A stretch of DNA of 64,000 bases from Actinacidiphila acidipaludis (GTDB lineage: Bacteria > Actinomycetota > Actinomycetes > Streptomycetales > Streptomycetaceae). Both the position numbers and the translations under genes were made by a program. Below, in pieces: positions 15,184-23,712 of the stretch (within the stretch, counting starts at the first letter, position 1; each line of letters begins with the position of its first letter). The notes below the pieces were generated by a model, which made no database searches, was not told where the DNA came from, and saw nothing but the letters and a program-made list of their open reading frames with translations. Location of the stretch: contig NZ_JAINZZ010000019.1 in assembly GCF_019890725.1 (NCBI RefSeq), positions 62,001 to 126,000 of the forward strand, given 5' to 3'.

Positions 15184-16652
15184 ACGTGAAGCCGACGCGC
15201 CTGACCCGCCTCATACACCGCGCCCAGCCCGGCCGCGGCGAGCGCCCGGGCGACTCCTTCGACCGGCGGCTGCTCGCGCCGATGATGCTCGGGTCGGTCC
15301 TCAACCCGGTCAACTCCTCGATCATCTCGGTGTCACTGGTGCCGATCGGCGCCGCTTTCGGTGCGCCGCCGTCCAGCACCGCCTGGCTGATCTCCGCCCT
15401 GTACCTCGCCACGGCCATCGGGCAGCCGGTCGTCGGCCGGCTGATCGACCTCTTCGGCCCGCGGCGGCTGTTCCTCGCCGGGACCGCGCTGACCGGCGTC
15501 GCCGGGATCGTCGGCACCCTGGCCCCGAACCTGGGCGTGCTCGTCGTCGCCCGGGTGCTGCTCGGCTTCGGCACCTGCGCCGGCTATCCAGCCGCCATGT
15601 ACCTCATCCGCAGCGAGGCCGGACGCACCGGCAACGACAGCCCGGCCGGCGTGCTCACCGCCCTCGCCGTCACCACGCAGACCATCGCCGTGATCGGCCC
15701 CAGCCTCGGCGGACTGCTCATCGGCCTGGGCGGCTGGCGGGCCACGCTCGCCGTCAACATCCCGCTCGCGGCGGCCGGGATCCTGCTCGGCCTGACCCGC
15801 CTGCCCGCGACCACCCCCGGCGCCGGCGCCGAAGGACAGCGGCGGCTGTCCGGCCTGGACCTGCCGGGCATGGCGCTGTTCGCGGTGCCGCTGATCAGCC
15901 TGCTGCTCTTCCTGATGGAACCGGCAGCCGGTCACTGGTACCTGCTGCTCGCCACGGCCGCCGTCGGGAGCGCCTTCGCGTGGCGCGAACTGCGGGTCGC
16001 CGAGCCGTTCATCGATCTGCGGGTGCTGAGCGGCAACCTGCCGCTGCTCGCCACCTACGGCCGCGGCCTGCTCGCCTACGTGGTGTCGTACGCCTTCCTC
16101 TACGGCTACACCCAGTGGATGGAGGAGGGCCGCGGCCTGTCGGCGTCGCAGACCGGACTCGCCCAGCTCCCGCTGTTCGCGACGGCCATCTTGGTGTCCA
16201 CCGTGACCGGGCGGCGGCGCGGCGTCCGGGGCAAGTTCCTGGTCGGCGCCGTCGGCCAGATCGCCGGCTGCGCGCTGCTGCTCCTGCTGCACTCCGGCAG
16301 CAGCGTCTGGATGCTCGCACTCGTGGCCGTCGTCTTCGGTGTCCCGCAGGGCCTGAACAGCCTGGCCTTGCAGAACGCCGTGTTCCACCAGGCCGACCCC
16401 GAACGCATGGGCTCCTCCGCCGGGTTGCTGCGCACCTTCGGCTACCTCGGCGCGATCGTCGCCTCGGCGGCGAGCGGCGCGTTCTTCCAGCAGCGCGCGG
16501 ACACCGGCGGGCTGCACCACCTGGCGTGGTTCCTGGTCGCGACGGCCGTGCTCTTCCTGGTGGTGACCGTCCTGGACCGCTCACTGGGCCGCGTCGGCGC
16601 GGCCGAGCCGGACGCCGGCGAACGACCCGCGGCCCGTACCGGCGGGCGGTGA
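15180..16652 (+). CDS. MFS exporter, translationally coupled to marR
   Basis: This is a roughly 490-residue transporter of the drug:H+ antiporter type. A cytoplasmic N-terminus (FDRRLLAPMMLGSVLNPVNSS) leads into the first helix. Motif A is GRLIDLFGPRRLF and a motif C-like segment is PSLGGLLIGLGGWRATLAVNIPLAAAG. About 12-14 helices are visible. The GTG at 15180 overlaps the marR TGA; a GTG six bases later is also possible. The substrate is presumably the MarR inducer or related toxic compounds, which is inference. Confidence 0.85.
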   Translation: MNVKPTRLTRLIHRAQPGRGERPGDSFDRRLLAPMMLGSVLNPVNSSIISVSLVPIGAAFGAPPSSTAWLISALYLATAIGQPVVGRLIDLFGPRRLFLAGTALTGVAGIVGTLAPNLGVLVVARVLLGFGTCAGYPAAMYLIRSEAGRTGNDSPAGVLTALAVTTQTIAVIGPSLGGLLIGLGGWRATLAVNIPLAAAGILLGLTRLPATTPGAGAEGQRRLSGLDLPGMALFAVPLISLLLFLMEPAAGHWYLLLATAAVGSAFAWRELRVAEPFIDLRVLSGNLPLLATYGRGLLAYVVSYAFLYGYTQWMEEGRGLSASQTGLAQLPLFATAILVSTVTGRRRGVRGKFLVGAVGQIAGCALLLLLHSGSSVWMLALVAVVFGVPQGLNSLALQNAVFHQADPERMGSSAGLLRTFGYLGAIVASAASGAFFQQRADTGGLHHLAWFLVATAVLFLVVTVLDRSLGRVGAAEPDAGERPAARTGGR

Positions 16653-16730
16653 GCCGGGCTTTCCCCTCGCCTCCCCGCCGGACGGTGACCGCCCGCGTGC
16701 CCGTGCCGGCGCCCGTCTTCCCCTGACAGC

Positions 16731-16770
16731 CCGCTTCCCCCGATCATCCGCTTCCCCCGATCATCCGCTT
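16731..16770 (+). repeat. 17-bp tandem repeat
   Basis: CCGCTTCCCCCGATCAT occurs twice head to tail (16731-16747, 16748-16764), followed by six more bases of a third copy. It lies in the 201-bp gap between the MFS and hydrolase genes. No function is evident. Confidence 0.9.
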
Positions 16771-16853
16771 TCCCTGGAGGCCTCCGCCTCCGGCTCCGCC
16801 GTGGTGACCGCGCCGCGGCGGCCCGCTCCACGACCCCTGAGAGGTTCAGCAGC

Positions 16854-17405
16854 ATGACCAAGTCCGCCCTGCTCGTGATGGACGTCCAGCAGAACATCGT
16901 CGGGCGTGTGCCCGACCCCGACTACGTGCCGCGGGTCGCCCGGGCGGTAGCGGCCGCGCGCCGGGCCGGCGTCCCCGTGATGTACGTGGTCGTCGGGTTC
17001 CGCGCCGGGCACCCCGAGGCCAACCCGGCCAACAAGACCTTCGGCGCCCTGCCGCCCGGGGCGTTCACCCCCGACGACGAGGGCGCGGCCGTCCACCCCG
17101 GCGTGGCGCCGGAGAAGGACGAGGTCGTGGTGGTGAAGAAGCGGGTGAGCGCGTTCGCCGGCAGCGATCTGGAGCTCCTGCTGCGTTCGGGCGGAATCGG
17201 CCACCTGGTGCTGGCCGGCATCGCCACCAGCGGCGTCGTGCTGTCGACGGTGCGTCAGGCCGCCGACCTCGACTTCGGGCTCACCGTCCTGTCGGACGGC
17301 TGCGCCGACGCGGACCCGGAGAACCACCGGCTCCTGACCGAGAAGATCTTCCCCCGTCAGGCCGAGGTCACCACCATCGACGACTGGGCCGCGTCCCTGG
17401 CCTGA
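16854..17405 (+). CDS. Isochorismatase-family hydrolase lacking the nucleophilic cysteine
   Basis: This 183-residue cytoplasmic protein has the isochorismatase/nicotinamidase fold. The catalytic Asp10 is in LLVMDVQQN, and a Lys equivalent is at 95/96 (VVKKRVSAF). The cis-peptide region reads AGIATSGVVLSTVRQA. At the position where cysteine hydrolases carry Cys there is Val128, so a PncA-like cysteine mechanism is impossible. The protein may act like true isochorismatases, which do not need Cys, or have another activity. GAGAGG precedes the ATG. It stands alone between an MFS gene and a convergent LysR gene. Confidence 0.82.
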   Translation: MTKSALLVMDVQQNIVGRVPDPDYVPRVARAVAAARRAGVPVMYVVVGFRAGHPEANPANKTFGALPPGAFTPDDEGAAVHPGVAPEKDEVVVVKKRVSAFAGSDLELLLRSGGIGHLVLAGIATSGVVLSTVRQAADLDFGLTVLSDGCADADPENHRLLTEKIFPRQAEVTTIDDWAASLA

Positions 17406-17454
17406 CGCCCTGTGCCGCGCCCGGCCGCCGACCCGCTCGCCGGCGGAGGTGCGC

Positions 17455-18372
17455 TCACCCCGCCGGCGACAGGGCGACCGCCGCGGCGCGGGCCACCGCG
17501 TCGGCGACCGCGGCGAGCGCCGGCGAGTCCAGCTTCCACTGCTGCCAGTACAGGGGAACGTCGACGGGCGGGCCCTCCGGCAGGTCGACGAGGCTGCCTG
17601 CGGCCCGGTGGGGGGCGGACTGGGCGTCCGGGATCATGCCCCAGCCCAGCCCCGCGGCCACCGCCGCGACGAAGGCCTCGGAGGAGGGCACATGGTGCCG
17701 GGTCCGGCCCGCCGCGTCCCGCTCGGCCGTGCCGGGCGTGGCGAGCGCGCGCAGGAAGCGGTCCTGCAGGTCGTCCTTGCGGTCGAAGACCACCATCGGC
17801 GCCGCGGCCAGCGACCGCGCCAGCGGGCCCGCCGCGAGACGGCGCCGGAAGAAGGCCGGTGCCGCCATCGCCCGGTACCGCATCGTGCCCAGCGGCCGCA
17901 CCGAACAGCCCTGCACCGCCTCGGGCGACGAGGTGACCGCCGCCATGACCCGGCCCTGCCGCAGCAGCGCGGTGGTGTGGTCCTGGTCCTCCCGGTGCAG
18001 GTCGAAGGTGACGGTGTGCCGGGCGGCGACCTCGGTGAGCGCGGGCAGGAACCAGGTGGCGAGCGAGTCGGCGTTGACCGCGACGGGGAGCGCGGCGGGG
18101 CCGGCCGTGGCCGTGAGCCCGAGCTCGGCGCCGGCGTCGTGCTCCAGCCGGGCGAGCTGACGGCCGAAGCGCACGACGATCTCCCCGGACGCGGTGGCCC
18201 GCACCGGCTTGGTGCGCAGCAGCAGGACCCTCCCGGTGCGCTGCTCCAGGCTCTTGATCCGCTGGCTCACCGCCGACGGGGTGAGGTGCAGGGTCTCGGC
18301 GGCGGCCTCGAACGTTCCCTCGTCCACGGCGGCCAGCAGGGTCCGCACCTGGTCCAGCGGCAGATCGAACAT
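17455..18372 (-). CDS. LysR-family regulator of LysE (ArgP/LysG type)
   Basis: This 305-residue LysR-type regulator has an N-terminal winged helix (QVRTLLAAVDEGTFEAAAETLHLTPSAVSQRIKSLE) and a C-terminal effector domain. The start of the protein (MFDLPLDQV) and the pairing with a divergent lysE gene are typical of ArgP/LysG, which senses basic amino acids and activates the exporter. The ATG at 18372 is chosen over an upstream frame extension that would run through the operator. The intergenic region has a perfect 7-bp inverted repeat suited to binding. Confidence 0.88.
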   Translation of the reverse strand: MFDLPLDQVRTLLAAVDEGTFEAAAETLHLTPSAVSQRIKSLEQRTGRVLLLRTKPVRATASGEIVVRFGRQLARLEHDAGAELGLTATAGPAALPVAVNADSLATWFLPALTEVAARHTVTFDLHREDQDHTTALLRQGRVMAAVTSSPEAVQGCSVRPLGTMRYRAMAAPAFFRRRLAAGPLARSLAAAPMVVFDRKDDLQDRFLRALATPGTAERDAAGRTRHHVPSSEAFVAAVAAGLGWGMIPDAQSAPHRAAGSLVDLPEGPPVDVPLYWQQWKLDSPALAAVADAVARAAAVALSPAG

Positions 18373-18448
18373 CGTGGCGGCTCCCGGTCCGGCGGCGGTC
18401 GTGTCGAGGGGCCGCCGGATCGACGGCCTGGACACGACCTTAAGCCGC

Positions 18449-18474
18449 GCTAATGCCCGCTAAGAATCATTAGC
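18449..18474. promoter_or_regulatory. Inverted repeat in lysG-lysE intergenic region
   Basis: GCTAATG (18449-18455) and CATTAGC (18468-18474) are perfect inverted arms separated by 12 bp that contain a further CTAAG. It lies 35 bp before lysE and 76 bp before the regulator, in a locally AT-richer patch. A T-N11-A LysR-type site for the divergent regulator is the natural reading. Confidence 0.6.
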
Positions 18475-18509
18475 TGGTTTCATCAGTGACCCGCTTCTAG
18501 CCTCGGACC

Positions 18510-19124
18510 ATGCACCAGGCACTCCTCGCGGCCCTCGCCGGACTCGGCACCGGCCTGTCCCTCATCGTGGCGATCGGCGCCCAGAACGCGTTCGTCCTGC
18601 GTCAGGGCATCCGGCGGGAGCACGTACCGGCGATCGTGGCGATCTGCGCTCTCTCCGACGCGGTGCTCATCGCCGCGGGGGTGGGCGGCATCGGCACGGT
18701 GGTGCGTCACTGGCCGTCCGCGGTGTCGGCCATCGCCTGCGTGGGCGGCCTGTTCCTCGTCGGCTACGGTCTGCTGGCGGCGCGCCGCGCGATGCGCCCG
18801 GCCGCCCTGACCGCCGAGGGCGGCACGGTGGGCGGCTCCCTGCGCGCGGCCGTCCTGACCTGTCTGGCGATGACATGGCTCAACCCGCACGTCTATCTCG
18901 ACACGCTCCTGCTGCTCGGCTCGGTGGCCAACGGCTACGGCGGGGCGCGATGGCCGTTCGGGGTGGGGGCGGCGACCGGCAGCGTGCTGTGGTTCAGCGG
19001 TCTCGGTTTCGGCGCGCGCGTGCTGCGCCGGCCGTTCTCCCGGCCCGTGGCCTGGCGGGTGCTGGACGCCTGCATCGCCTGCACGATGGTCACACTGGGC
19101 GTGGTCATGCTGACCAGGGTCTGA
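18510..19124 (+). CDS. lysE: LysE/ArgO-family amino acid exporter
   Basis: This 204-residue inner-membrane exporter has about six hydrophobic segments. The N-terminal family signature is GTGLSLIVAIGAQNAFVLRQGI, followed by the conserved block MTWLNPHVYLDTLLLLG. It would expel lysine or arginine and protect against overload, for example during growth on peptides. It is divergent from its LysR regulator. The ribosome site is weak (TCGGA), and a start very near the transcript 5' end is possible. Confidence 0.92.
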   Translation: MHQALLAALAGLGTGLSLIVAIGAQNAFVLRQGIRREHVPAIVAICALSDAVLIAAGVGGIGTVVRHWPSAVSAIACVGGLFLVGYGLLAARRAMRPAALTAEGGTVGGSLRAAVLTCLAMTWLNPHVYLDTLLLLGSVANGYGGARWPFGVGAATGSVLWFSGLGFGARVLRRPFSRPVAWRVLDACIACTMVTLGVVMLTRV

Positions 19125-19169
19125 CGCCTCTCGCGGGTGGGCCGCGGCCGTGCCCGCGGGCCCGTGAGA

Positions 19170-19196
19170 ACCGGCGGACCCGGCGGACCCGCCGGT
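19170..19196. terminator. Hairpin between convergent lysE and phosphatase genes
   Basis: ACCGGCGG (19170-19177) pairs with CCGCCGGT (19189-19196) around an 11-base loop. The right arm touches the stop of the leftward gene. It is a plausible bidirectional terminator. Confidence 0.5.
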
Positions 19197-21295
19197 CAGG
19201 ACCGGTGCGCCTCCCAGCGCATCGGCCACACCGGCCGGGGCGGCCCCCCCACGGGCCGGAAGCCGATCACCGCGGCGTCGTCCCGGCGTTCGCCGACACC
19301 GGCGAGGAGCAGGGCGCACAGCTCGGCCAGCGGCAGTCCCCGCCGGACGGCGGCCTCAGCCGCCGTGGCGAGGTCGGCCATGCCATCGGCGAGGTCGGTG
19401 CCGGGGACCTCGATCAGGCCGTCGGTGTAGAGCAGCAGGGTGTCCTCCGTGCCCAGATCGTGGTGCCAGGTGTTGCGGGCCAGCCCGGGCGCCACGCACA
19501 ACGGCAGGTCGGGGCCCTCGCCCTCCAGGAACCGCGGCGCGCCCTCGGCGGGGAGCAGAAGGGGCGGCGGGTGCCCGGCGTTGGACCACGCGGCGTGCCA
19601 GCGGCCGTCCGGTCCGGGGCGCAGCACCGTGTGGACGGCGGTGACGAGCGGGGCGATGGCGAGCCCGTCGACGACCCGGTCGAGCTGGGCCAGGCTCTCG
19701 GCGGGGCTGAGCGGCCGCGACTGGTCGTAGGCGATGACCCGCAGCATGCTGCGCAGCTGGCTCATCGAGGTCGCCGCGTCCAGGTCGTGGCCGGCGATGT
19801 CGCCGATGGTCAGGGTCACCGAGCCGTCCGGCAGCAGCAGCGCGTCGTACCAGTCGCCGCCGACCTCCACGGTCTTGCTGGCCGGCTGGTAGTGCGCGGC
19901 TAGTTCCGCGCCGGGGACCCGCGGGGTCGGCGTGAGCAGGGCCCGCTGGAGGGTGAGCGCGGTGTGCCGGGTGCGTTCCAGTTCCATGGCCTGGCGCAGC
20001 GGGTCGCGGACCTCGTGCAGCACCTCGCCGAGCAGCGCCAGGTCGCGGGGGCCGGGCGGCGGGCTGTCGGCGCACCCGGCGGCGCAGGCGAAGGCGACGA
20101 CGGCCGCGTCGATGACGATCGGCACCAGGGTCAGGCTGGTGGCGCGGGCGGCGCGCAGCCAGTCGAGCGACAGGTCGGGCAGGACGCCGTCCGGCGGACT
20201 GCCGGCCGGGAAGACCAGCATCCGGGGCTTGCGGCTCTCCACGACCTGCCGGGCGACCGGTCCGACGGGGTGGGTCTCCTCGCGCAGGGGCGGGAGCCCG
20301 GGCAGACCCGGGCGGGCGGTGGACGCGACGCGGACCGCGGTCAGCGGACCGCCCGCGGCGGTCACCCCCGGCGCCGGCAGCAGGAACACGGCACAGGCGT
20401 CGGTCAGCTCGGGGACGACGGCCGCGGCGACCGCGCCGAACGCCTGCGGCACGTCGTCGGCCGCGGTGACGGTGGCGACCCGGGCGAGCAGGCGCTCGCG
20501 CAGCCGGTTGCGCCACTGGTCCTCGATGTCGGCGGTGGCGCCGATCCACTCGACGATCACCCCTTCGCGGACGATGGGCACCGCCCGGGACTGCACGTGC
20601 CGGTAGTCGCCGGAGGTGGTCCGCAGCCGGAAGGTGCAGACGAACATCGAGGGTGTGCCCTCGGCCGCCTCCTGCCAGGTGCGGACCAGGTGGGCCCGGT
20701 CGTGCGGGTGGACGAAGGTCAGCCATTTCTCGTCGATCACCGGCCGCCACCGGTTGCCGGTGAAGTTCTCGAAGTCGCCGACCAGCTCGCTGATCGTGCC
20801 GTCGGGCTGCATCAGCCAGACGGTCTGCGTCACCGCGCCCATCAGGGCCTCGTAGCGGTGCAGCGCCTGGTGCCGCTCCTCCGACAGCTCCTCGGCCCGC
20901 TCCACGGCGTCGACCTGCGCCGTGGTGTCGACGCAGACGGTGAGGACGCCGCGGCCGAAGCGGGAGACGACCGGCGAGCAGCTGTAGATGAAGTGCCGCC
21001 GCCCGGGTGCGCCGGGGAAGGTGCCCTCGGTGGTGCGCGGGCCGGTGACCTGGCGGCCCTTGCCGTCGTGGAAGACCTCGTCGAGCATCTGGACGTAGCG
21101 GGCGGCTTTCTCCTCGGTGAACGCGTCGGCGGCCCGCACGCCCAGCTCCCGGGGGCCGAAGAGGTTGCGGAAGGCGCCGTTGTAGTAGACGAGCCGGTGC
21201 TCGCTGCCGGCGGTGAGCGCGACCGCCACGATGGCGTCGTCGAACACCTCCGGTTCGAGCTCGGGCACCCCTGCGTCGCCGCCGATCCGCGTCAT
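19196..21295 (-). CDS. PAS-PAS-GAF-PP2C (SpoIIE/RsbU-type) serine phosphatase
   Basis: This 699-residue signalling protein begins with two PAS-like regions: LVYYNGAFRNLFGPRELG (first 110 residues) and WLMQPDGTISELVGDFENFTG followed by a PAC-like RLRTTSGDYRHVQSRAVP. A GAF-like region (about 290-430) comes next, and then a PP2C phosphatase with the metal-binding motif GGDWYDALLLPDGSVTLTIGDIAGHD and the later GLIEVPGTDLADG. Such enzymes dephosphorylate anti-sigma antagonists or act in light or redox signalling. No membrane segment, kinase or STAS partner is adjacent, so the target is unknown. The ATG at 21295 is preferred; the 38 upstream in-frame codons are Arg/Pro-rich. Confidence 0.87.
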   Translation of the reverse strand: MTRIGGDAGVPELEPEVFDDAIVAVALTAGSEHRLVYYNGAFRNLFGPRELGVRAADAFTEEKAARYVQMLDEVFHDGKGRQVTGPRTTEGTFPGAPGRRHFIYSCSPVVSRFGRGVLTVCVDTTAQVDAVERAEELSEERHQALHRYEALMGAVTQTVWLMQPDGTISELVGDFENFTGNRWRPVIDEKWLTFVHPHDRAHLVRTWQEAAEGTPSMFVCTFRLRTTSGDYRHVQSRAVPIVREGVIVEWIGATADIEDQWRNRLRERLLARVATVTAADDVPQAFGAVAAAVVPELTDACAVFLLPAPGVTAAGGPLTAVRVASTARPGLPGLPPLREETHPVGPVARQVVESRKPRMLVFPAGSPPDGVLPDLSLDWLRAARATSLTLVPIVIDAAVVAFACAAGCADSPPPGPRDLALLGEVLHEVRDPLRQAMELERTRHTALTLQRALLTPTPRVPGAELAAHYQPASKTVEVGGDWYDALLLPDGSVTLTIGDIAGHDLDAATSMSQLRSMLRVIAYDQSRPLSPAESLAQLDRVVDGLAIAPLVTAVHTVLRPGPDGRWHAAWSNAGHPPPLLLPAEGAPRFLEGEGPDLPLCVAPGLARNTWHHDLGTEDTLLLYTDGLIEVPGTDLADGMADLATAAEAAVRRGLPLAELCALLLAGVGERRDDAAVIGFRPVGGPPRPVWPMRWEAHRS

Positions 21296-21462
21296 CCTCC
21301 GATCATCGCTCGCCGGGCGGGTGCGGGCACGGCGGAGGACCGCCGCGACCGCCGGGCGGGTGCGGGGCCGGCCGGCGGATCCGACAGGCCGCGTCCGGCG
21401 GCCTGGCATACGGTGGCGGGGAAGCCAGGCGGAGGGGGGAACCGAGCAAGGAAGTCGCCCTC

Positions 21463-22296
21463 ATGTCCTCAGTTCCCAGCGTCACTCTCAACAACGGTGT
21501 GAGCATCCCGCAGCTGGGCTTCGGGGTGTTCCAGATCGAGCCGGACCGCACCCGGGACGCGGTGCTGGTGGCCCTGGAGACCGGTTACCGGCACATCGAC
21601 ACCGCCGAGATGTACGGCAACGAGCGGCAGGTCGGGCAGGCGGTCCGGGACTCCGGCATCGGGCGCGCCGAGATCTTCGTGACGAGCAAGCTCAACAACG
21701 ACGCCCACGCGCACGACGACGCGCTGGCCGCGTTCGCCCGGACCATGGACGACCTGGACCTGGAGTACCTCGACCTGTTCCTGGTCCACTGGCCGCTGCC
21801 CGGGGTGGGCGACTTCGTCGAGACGTGGAAGGCGATGGAGGAGGTCTACCGCTCGGGCCGGGTGAAGGCCATCGGCGTGTCGAACTTCCAGCGGGCCCAC
21901 CTCGAGCGGCTGATGCGCGAGTGCGATGTGGTGCCCGCGGTGAACCAGATCGAGCTGCACCCGTATCTGACCCAGGACCCGCTGCGTGCCTTCGGCCGGG
22001 ACAACGGGATCGCCACCGAGGCGTGGTCGCCGATCGCGCAGGGCAAGGTGCTGGACGATCCGGTGATCACCGCGATCGCCGGACGGCTGGACCGCTCTCC
22101 CGCCCAGGTCACGCTGCGCTGGCACCTGCAGCGCGGCGACATCGTCTTCCCGAAGTCGGTGACGCCGGCCCGGGTCGCCGAGAACTTCCGGCTGTTCGAC
22201 TTCGAGCTGACCGGCGACGACATGGCGGCGATCACCGCGCTGAACCGCGACGAGCGCACCGGTCCCGACCCGGACACCTTCAACTGGGTTCCCTGA
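21463..22296 (+). CDS. Aldo/keto reductase
   Basis: This 277-residue NADPH-dependent reductase has the TIM-barrel AKR fold. The catalytic tetrad is visible as Asp46 (GYRHIDTA), Tyr51 (EMYGNE), Lys76 (VTSKL) and His109 (LFLVHWPLP). The C-terminal cofactor motif FPKSVTPARVAENFRLFDF is intact. It resembles the 2,5-diketo-D-gluconate reductase subgroup by length and motifs, though the substrate remains open. It is a single gene, convergent with lacI. Confidence 0.92.
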   Translation: MSSVPSVTLNNGVSIPQLGFGVFQIEPDRTRDAVLVALETGYRHIDTAEMYGNERQVGQAVRDSGIGRAEIFVTSKLNNDAHAHDDALAAFARTMDDLDLEYLDLFLVHWPLPGVGDFVETWKAMEEVYRSGRVKAIGVSNFQRAHLERLMRECDVVPAVNQIELHPYLTQDPLRAFGRDNGIATEAWSPIAQGKVLDDPVITAIAGRLDRSPAQVTLRWHLQRGDIVFPKSVTPARVAENFRLFDFELTGDDMAAITALNRDERTGPDPDTFNWVP

Positions 22297-22305
22297 CGGG
22301 GGCGT

Positions 22306-23313
22306 TCACAGGTTCCGACCAGGCAGCCGGCCGGAACCGCGCTCGACGAACCGGGTCAGCAGGATCACCGAGCGCGGCGCGGAGCTGTCGCCCTCGATGC
22401 GTGAGAACAGCAGGTTCGCCGCGGTGCCGCCGAGCGCGACCGGGTCCTGGCTGACCACCGTCAGCGGAGGGTCGAGGCGCTCCCCCAGCGGCAGGTCGTC
22501 GAAGCCCACGACCGCCACGTCCGGCGGATGGCCCACGCCGTCGAGCACCCCGAGGGTGATCAGGTCGTTGCTGGTGAACACGGCGGTCGGCGGATCCGCC
22601 AGTTCCCGCAGCTCGGCGAGGGCGGCATGCGTCCCTTCGCGCGAGCGCAGGCCGTGCCGGACCAGGGCCGGGTCGGACGGCAGGCCCCGGTCGGTGAGCG
22701 CCGCCACGTATCCGGCGTGGCGCTCGGCCTGGGTCCAGATGTCGTAGCGGTCGCCGAGGTAGGCGATGCGGGTGTGCCCGTGGTCCAGCAGGTGGGTGAC
22801 GGCGCGCCGGGCCCCGGCCCGGTTGTCGACGGTCACGGTGTCCACGGCCAGGCCGCGGGCCGGCCGGTCGACGCACACCACCCGCGTCCCGGCCCGCATG
22901 GGCTGCTTGAGGAAGCCGTGGCCGCCGATGGTGGGCACCAGGATCAGCCCGTCGACCTGCCGGGCGGTGAAGGCGGCGATGACCTCACGCTCGCGCCGGG
23001 GCTCGTCGTTGGTGCTGCCGACCAGGACGACGTAGCCGCGGCGGTGCGCCTCGTCCTCCACCGACCGGGCCATCAGTGCGTAGAAGGGATTGGCCAGGTC
23101 GTCCACCACCAGGCCGATGGTGGACGTACCGAGGTCCTTCTGCCGCAGGTGCCTGGCGTTGTCGTTGCGCTGGTAGCCGAGCCTGCGGACCGCCTGCTCG
23201 ACCCGGGCCGCGGTGTCCGGCGCCACCCCGGCCTCGCCGGAGACCACGCGGGAGACGGTCATCGGGCTCACCCCCGCGACGCGGGCGACGTCCTTCATCG
23301 TCGGTCGCTTCAC
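22306..23313 (-). CDS. LacI-family transcriptional regulator, divergent from GH92 mannosidase
   Basis: This 335-residue repressor has a LacI helix-turn-helix (KDVARVAGVSPMTVSRVVSGEAGV) at its N-terminus, the hinge segment YQRNDNARHLRQ, and a periplasmic-binding-like sugar-sensing domain (STIGLVVDDLANPFYALMARSVEDEA onward). The GTG at 23313 is chosen because GAGGAGG lies five bases upstream; an ATG five codons later is possible. It probably controls the divergent GH92 gene through two identical sites at 23450 and 23620. The inducer is probably a mannoside breakdown product, which is inferred from context. Confidence 0.9.
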   Translation of the reverse strand: MKRPTMKDVARVAGVSPMTVSRVVSGEAGVAPDTAARVEQAVRRLGYQRNDNARHLRQKDLGTSTIGLVVDDLANPFYALMARSVEDEAHRRGYVVLVGSTNDEPRREREVIAAFTARQVDGLILVPTIGGHGFLKQPMRAGTRVVCVDRPARGLAVDTVTVDNRAGARRAVTHLLDHGHTRIAYLGDRYDIWTQAERHAGYVAALTDRGLPSDPALVRHGLRSREGTHAALAELRELADPPTAVFTSNDLITLGVLDGVGHPPDVAVVGFDDLPLGERLDPPLTVVSQDPVALGGTAANLLFSRIEGDSSAPRSVILLTRFVERGSGRLPGRNL

Positions 23314-23449
23314 AGGCCTCCTCGTCGCGGGACCACCAGGGCCGGTCCTGGGATGCGTCGATGATGGCAGGCGCGGGCCGCCCGGGCGCCGCCCCGGGTG
23401 AGCGGCGCTCCGCGCCCGCCCGCCGTCCGCCCCGGGCCGTGTCCCGGGG

Positions 23450-23461
23450 TTGGTAACGTTC
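23450..23461. promoter_or_regulatory. LacI-type operator copy 1
   Basis: TTGGTAACGTTC followed by CCA gives the near-palindrome TGGTAACGTTCCCA with the AACGTT core typical of LacI/GalR sites. It lies 137 bp ahead of lacI. The identical 12-mer recurs 170 bp away, just upstream of the GH92 gene. Confidence 0.7.
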
Positions 23462-23579
23462 CCAGCGAATCCGGGCAGCATGAGCGGCTTCCGCAGGCCT
23501 GTCAAGACCTCGCCCGACGGGATCCGACGGCCCGTCCGCCGCACCGCGTTTCCCGTGTCCTCGCGCCTCCCGCGCACTC

Positions 23580-23631
23580 TTGACAGCGCGTCAGGTACAC
23601 ATCAACAATGCACTCTCGCTTGGTAACGTTC
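23580..23631 (+). promoter_or_regulatory. GH92 promoter with overlapping LacI-type operator copy 2
   Basis: TTGACA (23580-23585) and AACAAT (23604-23609) are 18 bp apart and resemble a housekeeping promoter. TTGGTAACGTTC follows at 23620-23631, exactly matching copy 1 near lacI, where bound repressor would block transcription start. The region 23314-23712 holds no gene; the extra ATG at 23608 lies inside the promoter. Confidence 0.65.
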
Positions 23632-23712
23632 ACACGCTTCGAGCAGCCCCGTGCCCCGAGGCCGCCCGGTGTCACGACGCCGCGCCGCCTCCGCGAGAAG
23701 GTGGTTCCCCCC

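Noticed and set aside
23608..23712. Upstream ATG extending the GH92 protein by 35 residues
   Set aside because: It lies inside the promoter/operator and would bury the signal peptide behind an Arg/Pro-rich leader.
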